A stretch of DNA of 64,000 nt from F-183 sp964627455 (GTDB taxonomy: Bacteria; Acidobacteriota; Terriglobia; Bryobacterales; Bryobacteraceae), in assembly GCA_964627455.1 (NCBI GenBank), contig CAZVKC010000038.1, positions 1 to 64,000 on the forward strand, read 5' to 3'. Made by a program: the position numbers and the translations under genes. The notes below the pieces were generated by a model. That model saw only the letters and a list, made by a program, of their open reading frames with translations. It was not told the origin of the DNA and made no database searches. Positions 49,828 to 59,376 of this stretch are shown here, piece by piece. Positions within the stretch are counted from its first letter, which is position 1. Every line of letters begins with the position of its first letter.

Positions 49828-50229
49828 ATGGCTGAAGCTACCGCCGAGAGTTTGCGCTCCGGCCGCTCCCTGCGAGCGCTGAACAAAGACGAAGACGGCA
49901 CGGACGTTTTTCAACTGCCCAACGGCGTATACGGGTTCACCTACTCGGCCGCGCAGAAGGAAATGCCCATCTTCACCAAGCAGCCTTTCCATGCGTTCGA
50001 GGTCCACAGGCTGAACGATGGCAGCGTGCACATGGTGGGTTTCGTGACGCCGGAAACCAAGTCCAAGATCGATGGCAAGGCCGGTACGATCGAAGCGGTG
50101 CTGTATCCGGCGCCGTTCCAGACCGCGACGGAACTGATCAGCATCGACGTCGACGACATGCAGCCCGCCAAGAAGGCGGTGACGCGTGAAGACGGCAATC
50201 CGCTGAAGACCCTCGTTTACGCGCAGTGA
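49828..50229 (+). CDS. Small protein of unknown function, translationally coupled to nfo
   Basis: A 133-residue cytoplasmic protein with no signal or membrane segment and no recognised family. It has a compact, mixed composition: VFQLPNGVYGFTYSAAQ, FHAFEVHRLNDGSVHMVGFV and ELISIDVDDM. The ATG at 49828 follows a GAAGGAAGG stretch about 12 bases upstream. Its stop overlaps the GTG start of endonuclease IV (GTGA), which suggests coupled translation. A role in DNA repair is possible only by association. Confidence 0.6.
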   Translation: MAEATAESLRSGRSLRALNKDEDGTDVFQLPNGVYGFTYSAAQKEMPIFTKQPFHAFEVHRLNDGSVHMVGFVTPETKSKIDGKAGTIEAVLYPAPFQTATELISIDVDDMQPAKKAVTREDGNPLKTLVYAQ

Positions 50230-51110
50230 AGCCAGCGCGACGCCGGCTTTTCGGACTCCACACTTCCACCGCGGGCGGACTCGACAACGCCGCCCGCGAA
50301 GCCGTGGATTTCGGGGCCAACTGTTTCCAGATTTTCTCTTCGAGCCCGCGCATGTGGCGGGCTTCGTCATTGGATCCCGCTCGTATCGAAGCGTTCCGCG
50401 CGTTGCGGCAGAAGCACGATCTGGGTCCGGTGGCGATCCACTGCAATTACCTCATCAACCTCGCGGCGACCGATGAGAACGTGCTGCGGCAGTCGATGAT
50501 CTCGTTTCGAGGCGAACTCGAACGGGCACTGGCGATCGGCGCCGAATACCTGGTGCTGCATCCCGGCAGCAAGAAGGGACACGCTTTGCCCGGGGACGCT
50601 GTGCTTCTTGCGGCGGCTTCAATTGCAGCCGCTTCGAAAGGGCTTGCGTTTCCCGGCGGGCAAGGCTTCCGGCTGTTGCTCGAAAATACGGCCGGGGCGG
50701 GGCAGTCGATCGGATCCTCGTTCGAGGAACTCGCCTCGCTGGCGGAACTCGCGCAACGCGCGGGCGCGCAGATGCCGATCGGATTTTGCATCGACACCTG
50801 CCATTGCCTCGCCGCCGGATACGATGTCGCTTCGGAAGCGGGCCTCGACGAGACCGTGCGTGCGATCGACCGGGTGTTGGGTCTGGATCACGTTCCGATG
50901 TTCCATGCGAACGATTCCAAAGGCGCGCTGGGTTCGCACCTCGACCGCCATGCCAACATCGGCGACGGGCACATCGGACTCGACGGTTTCCGGCGGATCC
51001 TCAACCATCCGCATCTGGTCGACAAGGCGTTCATCCTCGAGACGCCCGCCGACGACGGGGGCGCGGAACGGGATCTGGCGACGTTGCGGAAGCTTACTTC
51101 CGGAGATTGA
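50226..51110 (+). CDS. nfo: Deoxyribonuclease IV (AP endonuclease)
   Basis: A 294-residue endonuclease IV that cuts DNA at abasic sites using three zinc ions. The TIM-barrel motifs are clear: LFGLHTSTAGGLDNA at the start, AIHCNYLINLAA, YLVLHPGSKKGH, LLLENTAGAG, GFCIDTCHCLAAGYD, MFHANDSKGALGSHLDRHAN and ILETPADDGG, which carry the His, Glu and Asp metal ligands. GTG start overlaps the upstream small gene (GTGA). Length is typical. It overlaps the tail of the minus-strand DUF2809 gene by 17 bp. Confidence 0.93.
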   Translation: MKPARRRLFGLHTSTAGGLDNAAREAVDFGANCFQIFSSSPRMWRASSLDPARIEAFRALRQKHDLGPVAIHCNYLINLAATDENVLRQSMISFRGELERALAIGAEYLVLHPGSKKGHALPGDAVLLAAASIAAASKGLAFPGGQGFRLLLENTAGAGQSIGSSFEELASLAELAQRAGAQMPIGFCIDTCHCLAAGYDVASEAGLDETVRAIDRVLGLDHVPMFHANDSKGALGSHLDRHANIGDGHIGLDGFRRILNHPHLVDKAFILETPADDGGAERDLATLRKLTSGD

Positions 51111-51471
51111 ACAAGGGCGACTGGAGCAGCAGCCAGGAAAGCAGGCCTCCCGCGGCGTAGGGTGGAAAATCGAACCATGAAAAATGGGTTCCGAGGATGA
51201 GCCTGCCGGGGAGAGTTCGCCGCAGCGCAAGAAGCCAGGGAGCCTGCCACATCTGCAGGAACTCGAGCGCGCACGTCAGCAGGAACGCCAGGGCCGACGC
51301 CTTGCGTGGATCCTGGATACCGGTTCCGCGGAGTGCGATTGCGGCCGCGATGACGTAAAAGACCCCTCCCGAAGCATCGCGCAGCCATTCCGGAACCGGC
51401 GCGTGGAATCTCGACCAGTAGCCAACCGCAATCGTGGCGAGAAGCGCGACGGCAAGTCTGAAGTGCAACAA
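51094..51471 (-). CDS. DUF2809-type small membrane protein
   Basis: A 125-residue protein with four hydrophobic helices: FRLAVALLATIAVGYWS at the N-terminus, GGVFYVIAAAIALRG, ALAFLLTCALEFLQMW and PPYAAGGLLSWLLLQ. The pattern RFRLAxxxLATIAxGxxSR and EFLQMWQAPWL fit the DUF2809 family of small membrane proteins, whose function is unknown. Its 3' end overlaps nfo by 17 bp (convergent). It is divergent from the ThuA-like gene with only 8 bp between starts, so promoters must overlap coding sequence. Confidence 0.72.
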   Translation of the reverse strand: MLHFRLAVALLATIAVGYWSRFHAPVPEWLRDASGGVFYVIAAAIALRGTGIQDPRKASALAFLLTCALEFLQMWQAPWLLALRRTLPGRLILGTHFSWFDFPPYAAGGLLSWLLLQSPLFNLRK

Positions 51472-51479
51472 TCATTAGC

Positions 51480-52202
51480 ATGATGACACGCCGGAACAGC
51501 TTGTTTGCGTTGGGCGCGGCTGCTGGTTCTTTGTTCGCAGACCCGAAGAAGGCTACGCGCGCGTTGCTGGTTACCGGCGGGCACGATCATCCGCCTTCGT
51601 TCTATTCGGTGTTCGACAACGCGGGTCCGGGCTTGCGCGTCAACGTGGATCCGCATCCGCGCGCCTTTGCCTACGACATGCGATCGCGCTATGACGTGCT
51701 CGTTTTGTACGACATGATCAAGACGGGACTCGAGCAGAAGAAACGCGAGAACCTGCGAGCTTTCGCGGAAGCCGGCAACAAGGGCATCGTCGTGCTGCAT
51801 CACGCGCTGTGCTCGCATGGCGACTGGCCGTGGTGGTACGAAGAACTCACCGGCGCACGCTGGATCGAGCCGGGTACGCCCGGCCATGAGCCTTCAACCT
51901 ACAAAGAGGATCTCGACCTGGAAATGATCCCTGCGGCGCCGAAGCATCCGGTGATGCAGGGCGTCGGCGCATTTCGCATCTACGATGAAGCGTACGGCAA
52001 GCTGTGGTTTTCTCCGAAGAATGAAGTGCTGCTGCGCACCACGCATCCGGCGTCCGATGGTCCAGTCGTGTGGATAGGACCCTGCAAAACCGCGCGTGTC
52101 GTGACCATCCAGTTGGGACACGGTTCCGAAGCCCATCATCACGCGAGCTATCGCAAGCTGGTGCGCAACGCGATCGATTGGGCTGCTGCCGGCGCCGCCT
52201 AG
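51480..52202 (+). CDS. ThuA-like exported protein
   Basis: A 240-residue protein of the ThuA (trehalose-utilisation) family, which has a class-I glutamine amidotransferase-like fold. A short twin-arginine-like start (MTRRNSLFALGAAAGSLFA) precedes RALLVTGGHDHPPSFYSVFD, YDVLVLYDMIKTGLEQKK, GIVVLHHALCSHGDWPWWYE, HPVMQGVGAFRIYDE and VVTIQLGHGSEAHHHASYR, which are typical family positions. Two in-frame ATG codons lie at 51480 and 51483. The stop overlaps the convergent hydrolase gene by 4 bp (CTAG). ThuA relatives occur in sugar-catabolic loci; the exact reaction is unclear. Confidence 0.8.
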   Translation: MMTRRNSLFALGAAAGSLFADPKKATRALLVTGGHDHPPSFYSVFDNAGPGLRVNVDPHPRAFAYDMRSRYDVLVLYDMIKTGLEQKKRENLRAFAEAGNKGIVVLHHALCSHGDWPWWYEELTGARWIEPGTPGHEPSTYKEDLDLEMIPAAPKHPVMQGVGAFRIYDEAYGKLWFSPKNEVLLRTTHPASDGPVVWIGPCKTARVVTIQLGHGSEAHHHASYRKLVRNAIDWAAAGAA

Positions 52203-53998
52203 TTGGTTGGGATTGCGACGGGCGGCGGCTGCCTGCGCCGGGCGATTGCCTCAGCGCCCCCGAGCCGCGCGAAGCCCGGAATGATCACCGGTTTCCAGGC
52301 GGATCCGTCGGTGGTCAGCGTGACCGGCACGCGGCTCAAAGCCGCCGCGACGTGGCACAGTGGGACAACGTCTCCTCCGAAGCATTCGAGTTCCACCGAG
52401 GAGCGCTTCTCTTCATGGGCGATGAAGGCGATGGCTGTGAGGATGTCCTGCACGCGATTCGCGTCGTCGCTCATGAAGAAGGTCAGGTGATCGCCTCGGA
52501 ACACGGGCCGTTGGGCGAAGGCCAGGCCGACCTGAAAGGGATCCACAAGCAGCCTCGGTTTGGACTTCGACCGGTTGGCGGCTCTCGGCCAATCCTTGAG
52601 CCCTTCGTTCATACCATTGGAATGGATCTCGATCACAGACGGGCCAGCGCCGGGAAGTTGGCGGACGGGTACGCGGTCGCCGCAACAGGCTCTCGTCAAC
52701 ACGGTGTTCGCGCCCGCCTGCAAAACGTTGACGGTTCCGGCGTCGGGCCAGCGGATGCCTGAGGCCGAAAAGAACGCCTGGCGCCACGCGTCGTCGGACG
52801 CATCCCCGGCTGCAGTTGCCGTCTGCTCACGCCACGACGACAGCACGGATTTCCTGTCCTGCTTTGTGCTGGACATGGTGTCACCGGCGAGCAACAGGTT
52901 CAGGTCGAGATCGACGCCGAGTTTCTCCGGGATCGGAGTTTCCGCCGGGGCGCGCGAACCTTTGAGCACGTGCGCAAAGAAGCCGTAGACTGCCTCGCGG
53001 CTGGCCCGGTTGTAATTGTGCGGCGCATCGATCTGCGCCTGGCGCAAGCGGCGCGTGCGGCCAAACAGCTTATAGACGGCCTGCACGAGAGGGAACTCTT
53101 CGCGCGGCGTGTTCCGGGTCCAGTCCCTGGTCGACGACACCAGCATCATCGGCCTCGGCGCGATCATCGACGTGATTTCGACGTTGTTGGTGGTGAGGCG
53201 CAGCGAGGGCGCGATTTCACAGGCGTCGTCGCCCTGAAATCCCGCAGACACCATGTCCACGGGCGCCGCCGCGAGGATGCGCTCATCGACGGCCGCGGTG
53301 AGAAACGTCTGCGTGCCTCCTCCGGAAGCGCCGGTCATTCCAATGCGCGACGGATTGACGAACGGCAGCGACTGCACGAAATCGATGGAGCGGATCGCGT
53401 TCCAAAGCTGGATGCCGAGCGGTGAAAACGACCATAGCATCTCTTCTTCCGAATTTCCGAATTCGTGGGGCAGCGCTTTGGTGTCGTTGTATCCGACCAT
53501 ATCCCAGGCAAACGCGGCGTAGCCTTGCGCGGCAAGATTCACGCAGAGGGCTGGTACGGAATAATCGTCGGCGTGATGGATCCGCCCGTGCTTCCAGTGA
53601 CCATGGGCGACCAGTATGGCGGGGATTCTGGCGTTGGGGGCAAGCGGCCGCGGCAGGTACAGGTTTCCGGCAATTCGCAATCCCGGGAGCGTTTCCAGTG
53701 TTACGGTTTCGACGCTGTATCCGGGGCGCTCGATCCGCCCGAAGCGTTTCGCCTGCAAAGGGGTTCGGGCCGGTGTGGGGAGGAGTCCCGAGGCGGCGAG
53801 AATCTGATTCTTCAACTCGATGCGGCGCAGATTCCAGGCCTGCAAAGATCGAGGGGGAACCCAGTCGGTGTGGGTCTTGCTGCCGCGATCGATGAGGTTG
53901 CGGATATCGCCGAAGGTCCCCTGGGCAGGCGCGCACAAGACCGCCAGCGGCAGCAGGACAAGCAGACGCCATCCTGAGACTCCCCTGATACGTGGCAT
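52199..53998 (-). CDS. Exported alpha/beta hydrolase (acetyl xylan esterase-like)
   Basis: A 599-residue exported hydrolase. Signal peptide RLLVLLPLAVLCAPAQG, then an alpha/beta-hydrolase core: IPAILVAHGHWKHGRIHH (oxyanion region), AAQGYAAFAWDMVGYNDT, the nucleophile elbow RIGMTGASGGGTQTF (Ser in GASGG), and a possible catalytic His in DAPHNYNRASREAV. The remaining C-terminal 220 residues are less conserved. The fold suggests carbohydrate ester cleavage, fitting the sugar-related neighbours. Met at 53998 is taken as start; no strong ribosome site is visible. It is divergent from the TonB receptor gene across an AT-rich 129-bp region. Confidence 0.78.
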   Translation of the reverse strand: MPRIRGVSGWRLLVLLPLAVLCAPAQGTFGDIRNLIDRGSKTHTDWVPPRSLQAWNLRRIELKNQILAASGLLPTPARTPLQAKRFGRIERPGYSVETVTLETLPGLRIAGNLYLPRPLAPNARIPAILVAHGHWKHGRIHHADDYSVPALCVNLAAQGYAAFAWDMVGYNDTKALPHEFGNSEEEMLWSFSPLGIQLWNAIRSIDFVQSLPFVNPSRIGMTGASGGGTQTFLTAAVDERILAAAPVDMVSAGFQGDDACEIAPSLRLTTNNVEITSMIAPRPMMLVSSTRDWTRNTPREEFPLVQAVYKLFGRTRRLRQAQIDAPHNYNRASREAVYGFFAHVLKGSRAPAETPIPEKLGVDLDLNLLLAGDTMSSTKQDRKSVLSSWREQTATAAGDASDDAWRQAFFSASGIRWPDAGTVNVLQAGANTVLTRACCGDRVPVRQLPGAGPSVIEIHSNGMNEGLKDWPRAANRSKSKPRLLVDPFQVGLAFAQRPVFRGDHLTFFMSDDANRVQDILTAIAFIAHEEKRSSVELECFGGDVVPLCHVAAALSRVPVTLTTDGSAWKPVIIPGFARLGGAEAIARRRQPPPVAIPTN

Positions 53999-54127
53999 TG
54001 CTTTACATGATTCGGCAAACCGCAAGGGCGGTTACGGAAATATTAGATTTTTACGAACTTTGCAAATAGTTGTGGAAATGTAAAGCATCCTTCATGATCG
54101 CGGCGCTACACTGGGGGAAAGGGTTTT

Positions 54128-57100
54128 ATGCAGTCCAAACTAGTCTCGTTATCCCTCCTATTCAGCAGTTTTCTCTTTGCACAATCAACAGCGGGTCTCG
54201 GCGGTCTGAACGGCGTGGTGAACGACGCCACCGGATCGGTGATTCCCAACGCCAAGGTCACGGTCTCGAACGAAGCCAAGGGTATCCGCCGCGCGCTCGA
54301 AACCAATGCTGCCGGTATCTTCAACGTGCCGTCGCTGGTTCCCGCGGACGGCTACACCGTGCGCGTCGAAGCGAACGGTTTCACGACCTACGAACTCAAG
54401 AACATCACGATCCAGGTCGGTCAGAACCTCGGCCTGACGGTCAACATGCAGGTACAGCAGGCGGCCACGCAGGTGGAAGTTTCCGCGGCGGCGCCGGTGG
54501 TCGAATCCACCAAGACGGGCGTTTCGCAGGTCGTCGGCACCAAGCAGATCGACGAACTGCCCATCAACGGCCGCCGAGTCGATTCGTTCGTGCTGCTGAC
54601 GCCGTCGGTGGTTCCGGACGGCACGTTCGGTCTGATCAGCTTCCGCGGCATCGCCGGCGGCAACTCGTTCCTCACCGACGGTAACGACACGACCAATCAG
54701 TTCTACAACGAAAATGCGGGACGCACGCGCATCTCGTCGCAGATCTCGCAGGATGCCGTGCAGGAATTCCAGGTGCTCACCAACGGGTACTCAGCGGAAT
54801 TCGGCCGCGCTTCCGGCGGCGTGATCAACACGGTGACGCGCTCGGGCGGCAATCAGGTGCACGGCACTGCGTACTGGTTCTTCCGCAACCAGGACTTCAA
54901 CGCGCGCGACCGCTACGCCAACATCAATCCCCAGGAGCGCCGTGATCAGTTCGGTGGTTCGATCGGCGGCCCGATCAAGAAGGACAAGCTGTTCTACTTC
55001 GGCAACCTCGAACTGACCCGCCGCAACTTCCCGCTGATCAACCGTCTCGTGAATCCGAACCTGTTCGACGCGAACGGCAACTTCATCGGCGCCTGCACGG
55101 CTCCGGCCGCTGCCTGCGACGCCGCCAAGACGGCGCTGTTCCCGCGCCAGTTCCAGACGCTCGATCGCACGGCCGATTCCGAACTCGCGTTCCTCAAGGT
55201 CGACTGGCGCCCGTCGGATCGCAACTCGTTCTCGTTCTCGGGCAACTACTTGCGCTGGATCTCCCCGAACGGCATCCAGACCCAGGCCGTGTTGACCAAC
55301 GGTAACGGCATCGGCAACAACGCGAACTCCACCGTACGCACCCGCTACGGCCGCGCGGCGTGGACCTCGATTCCGACCAATTCGATGGTCAACGAACTGC
55401 GCTTCGGCTGGTTCAAGGATCGTTTGTTCGACGACTTCAACAACGACCTCATTTCCCCGGCGACGGGCCGCCTTGGTCTTTCCGTGCAGGGGCAGAGCAA
55501 TCTCGGAACCGCCATCGACTACCCGCGCCTCAATCCTTCGGAACAGCGCTTCCAGGTTGCAGACGCACTGAGTTGGACCCGCGGTAAGCACTCGCTCAAG
55601 TTCGGCTTCGACATCGCATCCACACAGGATTACCTGAATATCCTGCGCAACCGCTTCGGATCCTACAGCTACGCGAGCTTCACGGATTTCGCCCTCGATT
55701 TCTCGAATATCAACACTGGAGACAATCGCCTGGGCCGCCGCTGGCAGAGCTTCTCGCAGACGGTCGGTAACCCGATCGTCGATTTCACGACGAAGGATTA
55801 CGGTTTTTACGTGCAGGATCAGTATCGCGTCACCCAGAAGCTGACCCTGAACTACGGCGTGCGCTACGAGTACTCGGCGTTGCCCCAACCGGTGCAGGTC
55901 AATCCGAACTATCCGCAAACCGGCGTCATCAACTCGCCCGGCAAGAACTTCGCACCGCGTTTCGCGATGGCGTACTCGCTGAATGACAAGACCGTCATTC
56001 GCGGCGGCTACGGCATTTTCTTCGCACGCTTCCAGGGCGGACTCATCCAGACGGTGTTCCTGACCAACGGCCTGTATCAGCCCGCGATCCTGCTGCAGAA
56101 CGGCGACGCTCGCGGACCTCAGTTCCCGAACATCCTGCCTTCGAACGCGTCCGGTCTTCCCGGTGGGTCGGTCAGCCTGGCCTTCACTGGCAAGGACTTC
56201 CGCAATCCCTACACGCAGCAGTGGGACTTCGCGATCGAACGCCAGTTGGCCCGCGATCTCGGCCTGACGGTGAACTACATCGGCAGCCGTGGCGTGGCGA
56301 TCACGACCGTGCGCGATCTCAACATCGGACCCACGGGCAACCCGGTGACGTACCGGATCCTCGATGCGGCCGGCAACCAGACGGGCACGTATACGACGCC
56401 CGCTTACTACGCGGCGAACCGCATCGACAACCGCTACCAGCGCATCAACCAGATCGAAAACGGTGGCAACACGTATTATCACGGCCTCGCTGTGCAGTTG
56501 CAGAAGCGTATGAGCCACGGCTTCCAGGCTTCGGCGGCGTACACATGGTCGCACGCGATCGACACCGCCAACCAGGGCGGCGGCAGCAACGCAATCTTCT
56601 TCAGCAGCCCGGGATCGACGTTCAACGGCGACTACTCGGCTGACAAAGGCAGTTCGTCGCTCGACCAGCGCCATCGCATCGTGCTGACGTCGATCTGGGA
56701 ACCGCAGTGGGGCAAGAAGTCCACGCAGCCGTTCGTGAAGTGGGTGGTCGCCAACTGGCAACTGTCACATCTCACGACGCTCGCTTCGGGACAGCCGGCC
56801 ACTACGACGATGCGTGTTGCCGGATCTCCTTTCGCCGGCGCTGCTTTCAACTCGAGCCTCAACGGGTTCGGCGGTTCGAGCCGCGTGCCGTTCCTGCCGT
56901 TCTCGAACCTGCTGCTCGACGCGACGTATCGCGCCGATGTTCGCGTGACCAAGATGCTGAAGTTCAGCGAACGCCTGCAGGGCGCGGTGAACTTTGAAGC
57001 GTTCAACGTGTCGAACTCGCAGTACAACACGGGCATCATTTCGGAACTCTACAACTTCACCAACGGCGCGATCCGTCCCAGCGCGGGAACGGGTAATGGC

Positions 57101-57172
57101 ACTGCTTCCCAGGGCTTCCCGGACGGCACCAACGCCCGCCGCCTGCAGTTGAGCTTCCGCATGGTGTTCTAA
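54128..57172 (+). CDS. Oar-like TonB-dependent receptor with carboxypeptidase-regulatory domain
   Basis: A 1014-residue outer-membrane receptor. Signal peptide (about 1-21), then a carboxypeptidase-regulatory-like domain (GLNGVVNDATGSVIPNAKVT, GIFNVPSLVPADGYTVRVEA), a plug region (IDELPINGRRVDSFVLLTPS, FLTDGNDTTNQFYNENAGRT, VLTNGYSAEFGRASGGVINT), and a long beta barrel ending in RLQLSFRMVF with the C-terminal Phe for insertion. This type is amplified in Solibacter-like acidobacteria and is thought to import oligomers such as sugars or peptides. It is divergent from the hydrolase gene and ends at a bidirectional terminator. No SusD-type partner is visible. Confidence 0.92.
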   Translation: MQSKLVSLSLLFSSFLFAQSTAGLGGLNGVVNDATGSVIPNAKVTVSNEAKGIRRALETNAAGIFNVPSLVPADGYTVRVEANGFTTYELKNITIQVGQNLGLTVNMQVQQAATQVEVSAAAPVVESTKTGVSQVVGTKQIDELPINGRRVDSFVLLTPSVVPDGTFGLISFRGIAGGNSFLTDGNDTTNQFYNENAGRTRISSQISQDAVQEFQVLTNGYSAEFGRASGGVINTVTRSGGNQVHGTAYWFFRNQDFNARDRYANINPQERRDQFGGSIGGPIKKDKLFYFGNLELTRRNFPLINRLVNPNLFDANGNFIGACTAPAAACDAAKTALFPRQFQTLDRTADSELAFLKVDWRPSDRNSFSFSGNYLRWISPNGIQTQAVLTNGNGIGNNANSTVRTRYGRAAWTSIPTNSMVNELRFGWFKDRLFDDFNNDLISPATGRLGLSVQGQSNLGTAIDYPRLNPSEQRFQVADALSWTRGKHSLKFGFDIASTQDYLNILRNRFGSYSYASFTDFALDFSNINTGDNRLGRRWQSFSQTVGNPIVDFTTKDYGFYVQDQYRVTQKLTLNYGVRYEYSALPQPVQVNPNYPQTGVINSPGKNFAPRFAMAYSLNDKTVIRGGYGIFFARFQGGLIQTVFLTNGLYQPAILLQNGDARGPQFPNILPSNASGLPGGSVSLAFTGKDFRNPYTQQWDFAIERQLARDLGLTVNYIGSRGVAITTVRDLNIGPTGNPVTYRILDAAGNQTGTYTTPAYYAANRIDNRYQRINQIENGGNTYYHGLAVQLQKRMSHGFQASAAYTWSHAIDTANQGGGSNAIFFSSPGSTFNGDYSADKGSSSLDQRHRIVLTSIWEPQWGKKSTQPFVKWVVANWQLSHLTTLASGQPATTTMRVAGSPFAGAAFNSSLNGFGGSSRVPFLPFSNLLLDATYRADVRVTKMLKFSERLQGAVNFEAFNVSNSQYNTGIISELYNFTNGAIRPSAGTGNGTASQGFPDGTNARRLQLSFRMVF

Positions 57173-57200
57173 GGTCGAATCAACCCGCAGTTCACGAAAG

Positions 57201-57238
57201 GCCCGGAGCACGTCAAAAATGCTCCGGGCTTCTTATTT
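57201..57238. terminator. Bidirectional terminator after the TonB receptor
   Basis: Arms GCCCGGAGCA (57201-57210) and TGCTCCGGGC (57220-57229) pair perfectly over 10 bp around a 9-base loop, followed by TTCTTATTT. It lies 28 bp past the receptor stop and next to the stop of the minus-strand esterase. Confidence 0.9.
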
Positions 57239-58120
57239 AGCGGCGGCAGGCGGCAGAATGTACAGCGACCGCATGCCGCGGGCGAAGGCGCCTACGATAC
57301 CCGTAAGGTGGTCCGTGCCGTCGAAGATGACGCTCTCCCACTGCAGGTCCGGATCCTTGCGATCCTTGAGGGTCGCGACGAGTTTCTGAAACGGCTCGAG
57401 CATTGAGGATTTCGATTCGGCTCCGCCCATCGAGAGGAAGACTCTGCCCTTGAGTTTGCGCTCGGGATCCAGTTGCAGAATACTCTGCTTGTCCCACCAC
57501 AGCGACGGGCTTCCAATCAGGAAGCGCGAGAACGTCGTGTCGCCACTGGTCCAGACCCACGTGGTGAAGAGACCGCCGAGCGAGTACCCGGCGAGTCCGC
57601 GATCCTGCGTGACGCGATAGCGGGACTCGATGAAGGGGATCAGTTCCTCACGCAAAGCGCGCAGGAACAGAGCCGCACCCCCGCCGCGCACGGGAGCGTT
57701 CATCTGCTTTGAGAATTGTTCTTCGAAGGGTTTGTCATGCGTCGGCGTGAGATCGGGAGTGCGCCTTCGCGCCCAATCCATCGGATCCGCGACTTGCAGC
57801 GGAACCCCGACGATGATGAATTCCTCGAGTTTGCGGCCCATGCTGAGCGAACGCGCGAGGTCGAGCGTGCCGTACGCGGCCTTGGCGCCGAGGAAGATGT
57901 CTTCATGGTCGGGCACATACAGGACCGGATACTTGCGGTCCTTCGAATCGCCGTAGGTCGGCGGCAGCGCGACGTAAACGTGATAGTCCTGCCCGGTGTG
58001 CTTCGAGTGGAACGCGGTGCTTTCGACACCGGATAGCGAGAGTCCTTTCGAAACCGGCGCGAACGCCGGCGAAGACTGCAGCAGAGTGGCGGCAGCCAAC
58101 AGGGAAAGCGTGACCATCAT
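57233..58120 (-). CDS. Exported esterase (alpha/beta-hydrolase, Fes/esterase-D type)
   Basis: A 295-residue exported esterase. Signal peptide MVTLSLLAAATLLQSSPAFA, then FHSKHTGQDYHVYVALPPTY and KYPVLYVPDHEDIFLGA at the start of the core, and the nucleophile elbow DRGLAGYSLGGLFTTWVWT (Ser in GYSLGG). FDGTDHLTGIVG near the end may hold the catalytic His. The family includes esterase D and enterobactin esterase; the substrate is not evident. Its ATG overlaps the stop of the beta-lactamase-like gene (ATGA), so the two are probably cotranslated. Confidence 0.8.
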   Translation of the reverse strand: MMVTLSLLAAATLLQSSPAFAPVSKGLSLSGVESTAFHSKHTGQDYHVYVALPPTYGDSKDRKYPVLYVPDHEDIFLGAKAAYGTLDLARSLSMGRKLEEFIIVGVPLQVADPMDWARRRTPDLTPTHDKPFEEQFSKQMNAPVRGGGAALFLRALREELIPFIESRYRVTQDRGLAGYSLGGLFTTWVWTSGDTTFSRFLIGSPSLWWDKQSILQLDPERKLKGRVFLSMGGAESKSSMLEPFQKLVATLKDRKDPDLQWESVIFDGTDHLTGIVGAFARGMRSLYILPPAAAK

Positions 58121-59313
58121 GCGTACACCGCCTGTTCGAACTCGCGCAGCAGGCCCATTGCGGCGGGATCGCAGAACGGCAGGAACTGCATCATGATGGC
58201 CGCGCAGCGCGAGCGTTTCGGGTCGATCCAGTAGAAGGTGTTGTAGAACCCTGCCCACGCGAGGCTGCCGGCGGAGCGGCCCCTGGCATACGGCTGCGGA
58301 TTCATCAGAAACCCGAACGTGAAGCGGTCGTCGAAGCCGGGGTGAAAGTCGACATTTGCCGACACGGTGGAACGCGCGGCCTGCAGCCTGCCTGCTGCGA
58401 GGTTGCCGGTCTGGTTGGTCGACATCGCCTCGACAGACTTCTTCGACAGAACGTCCTTCATGCCGCCGCGCAGGAACACCTGCATGAACTTCACGTAGTC
58501 GGTGGGCGTGGAGTAGAGTCCACCACCGCCGTTGAACGAGGTGAGCGGTTTGGGCGGCGCATAGGGATTCTCTTTGAGTTCGGCCCCGGCGGCCGCGCGG
58601 GTCCAGGTGGACACCAGGCGCGGGAACTTCGCGTCCGGCAGCAGGTAGCTGGTGTCGCGCATGCCCAATGGCCCGAGGAGGTTCTTCTGGAAGTACGCTT
58701 CGAGGTTTTCGCCGGACACCTTCTCGACGATGCGTCCCACCCAGTCGATGCTGGTGCCGTACTCCCAGGCTTCGCCAGGTTCACGCATGAGCGGCGGGAT
58801 GGCAGGCCTCGGTCCTTTGTTGAATTGCAGCAGCTTCTGATCCCAGATGTCGTAGGCGAAGCCGGACGTGTGCGTCAGCAGGTGGCGAAGCAGCACGGGT
58901 TTCTCCGCCGGACGCAGTTCGGGCTTGCCGGATGCATCGAATCCCGTGAGCACCTGCAGCGACGCGAACTGCGGTAAGTGTTTCGCAACCGGATCGTCGA
59001 TGGAGAGCTTGCCGCGTTCCACCAGTTGCATCGCGGCTGCCGTGGTGATGGCCTTGGTCATCGAGGCGATCTGGAAGATCGAGTCGTTCTGGACCGGTTT
59101 CGAGGAGGCCGCGTCGCGGATCCCGAACGCTCCGGCGTAGACGATGCCGTTAGCGTCCGCGACTGCGGCGGCAACAGCCGGGATTTTGTGGCGTGCGCGC
59201 CCCTCCCGCAAAACTGTATCAAGCCTGAGCGTCGAGTCCTTTGGGCCTGCTTGTAACCAGCCCGGCGCTGCGATTGCAGCAACAGCTCTCGCAATGAATT
59301 TTCTGCGATGCAT
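58117..59313 (-). CDS. Exported serine beta-lactamase-family hydrolase
   Basis: A 398-residue class-C beta-lactamase-type protein. A twin-arginine-like signal MHRRKFIARAVAAIAAPGWL starts it; residues SMTK in IFQIASMTKAITTAAA give the nucleophile Ser and Lys; YGT in WEYGTSIDWVGR stands where YxN is expected. The rest has GGGGLYSTPTDYVKFMQVFL. The family includes esterases, D-aminopeptidases and carboxypeptidases as well as lactamases, so resistance should not be assumed. Starts at 59322 or 59325 are also possible. The next gene overlaps by 4 bp. It is divergent from the TIM-barrel gene. Confidence 0.82.
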   Translation of the reverse strand: MHRRKFIARAVAAIAAPGWLQAGPKDSTLRLDTVLREGRARHKIPAVAAAVADANGIVYAGAFGIRDAASSKPVQNDSIFQIASMTKAITTAAAMQLVERGKLSIDDPVAKHLPQFASLQVLTGFDASGKPELRPAEKPVLLRHLLTHTSGFAYDIWDQKLLQFNKGPRPAIPPLMREPGEAWEYGTSIDWVGRIVEKVSGENLEAYFQKNLLGPLGMRDTSYLLPDAKFPRLVSTWTRAAAGAELKENPYAPPKPLTSFNGGGGLYSTPTDYVKFMQVFLRGGMKDVLSKKSVEAMSTNQTGNLAAGRLQAARSTVSANVDFHPGFDDRFTFGFLMNPQPYARGRSAGSLAWAGFYNTFYWIDPKRSRCAAIMMQFLPFCDPAAMGLLREFEQAVYA

Positions 59314-59376
59314 GAGGGGCATCATAGCGCAGTATGATGTGGAGGAAGTTTCCATTTCCAGGAGAAGAGTTCAACC

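Noticed and set aside
54791..56761. 656-residue open frame opposite the TonB receptor
   Set aside because: Antisense to a complete receptor gene and rich in Arg/Val/Ala with no recognisable motif.
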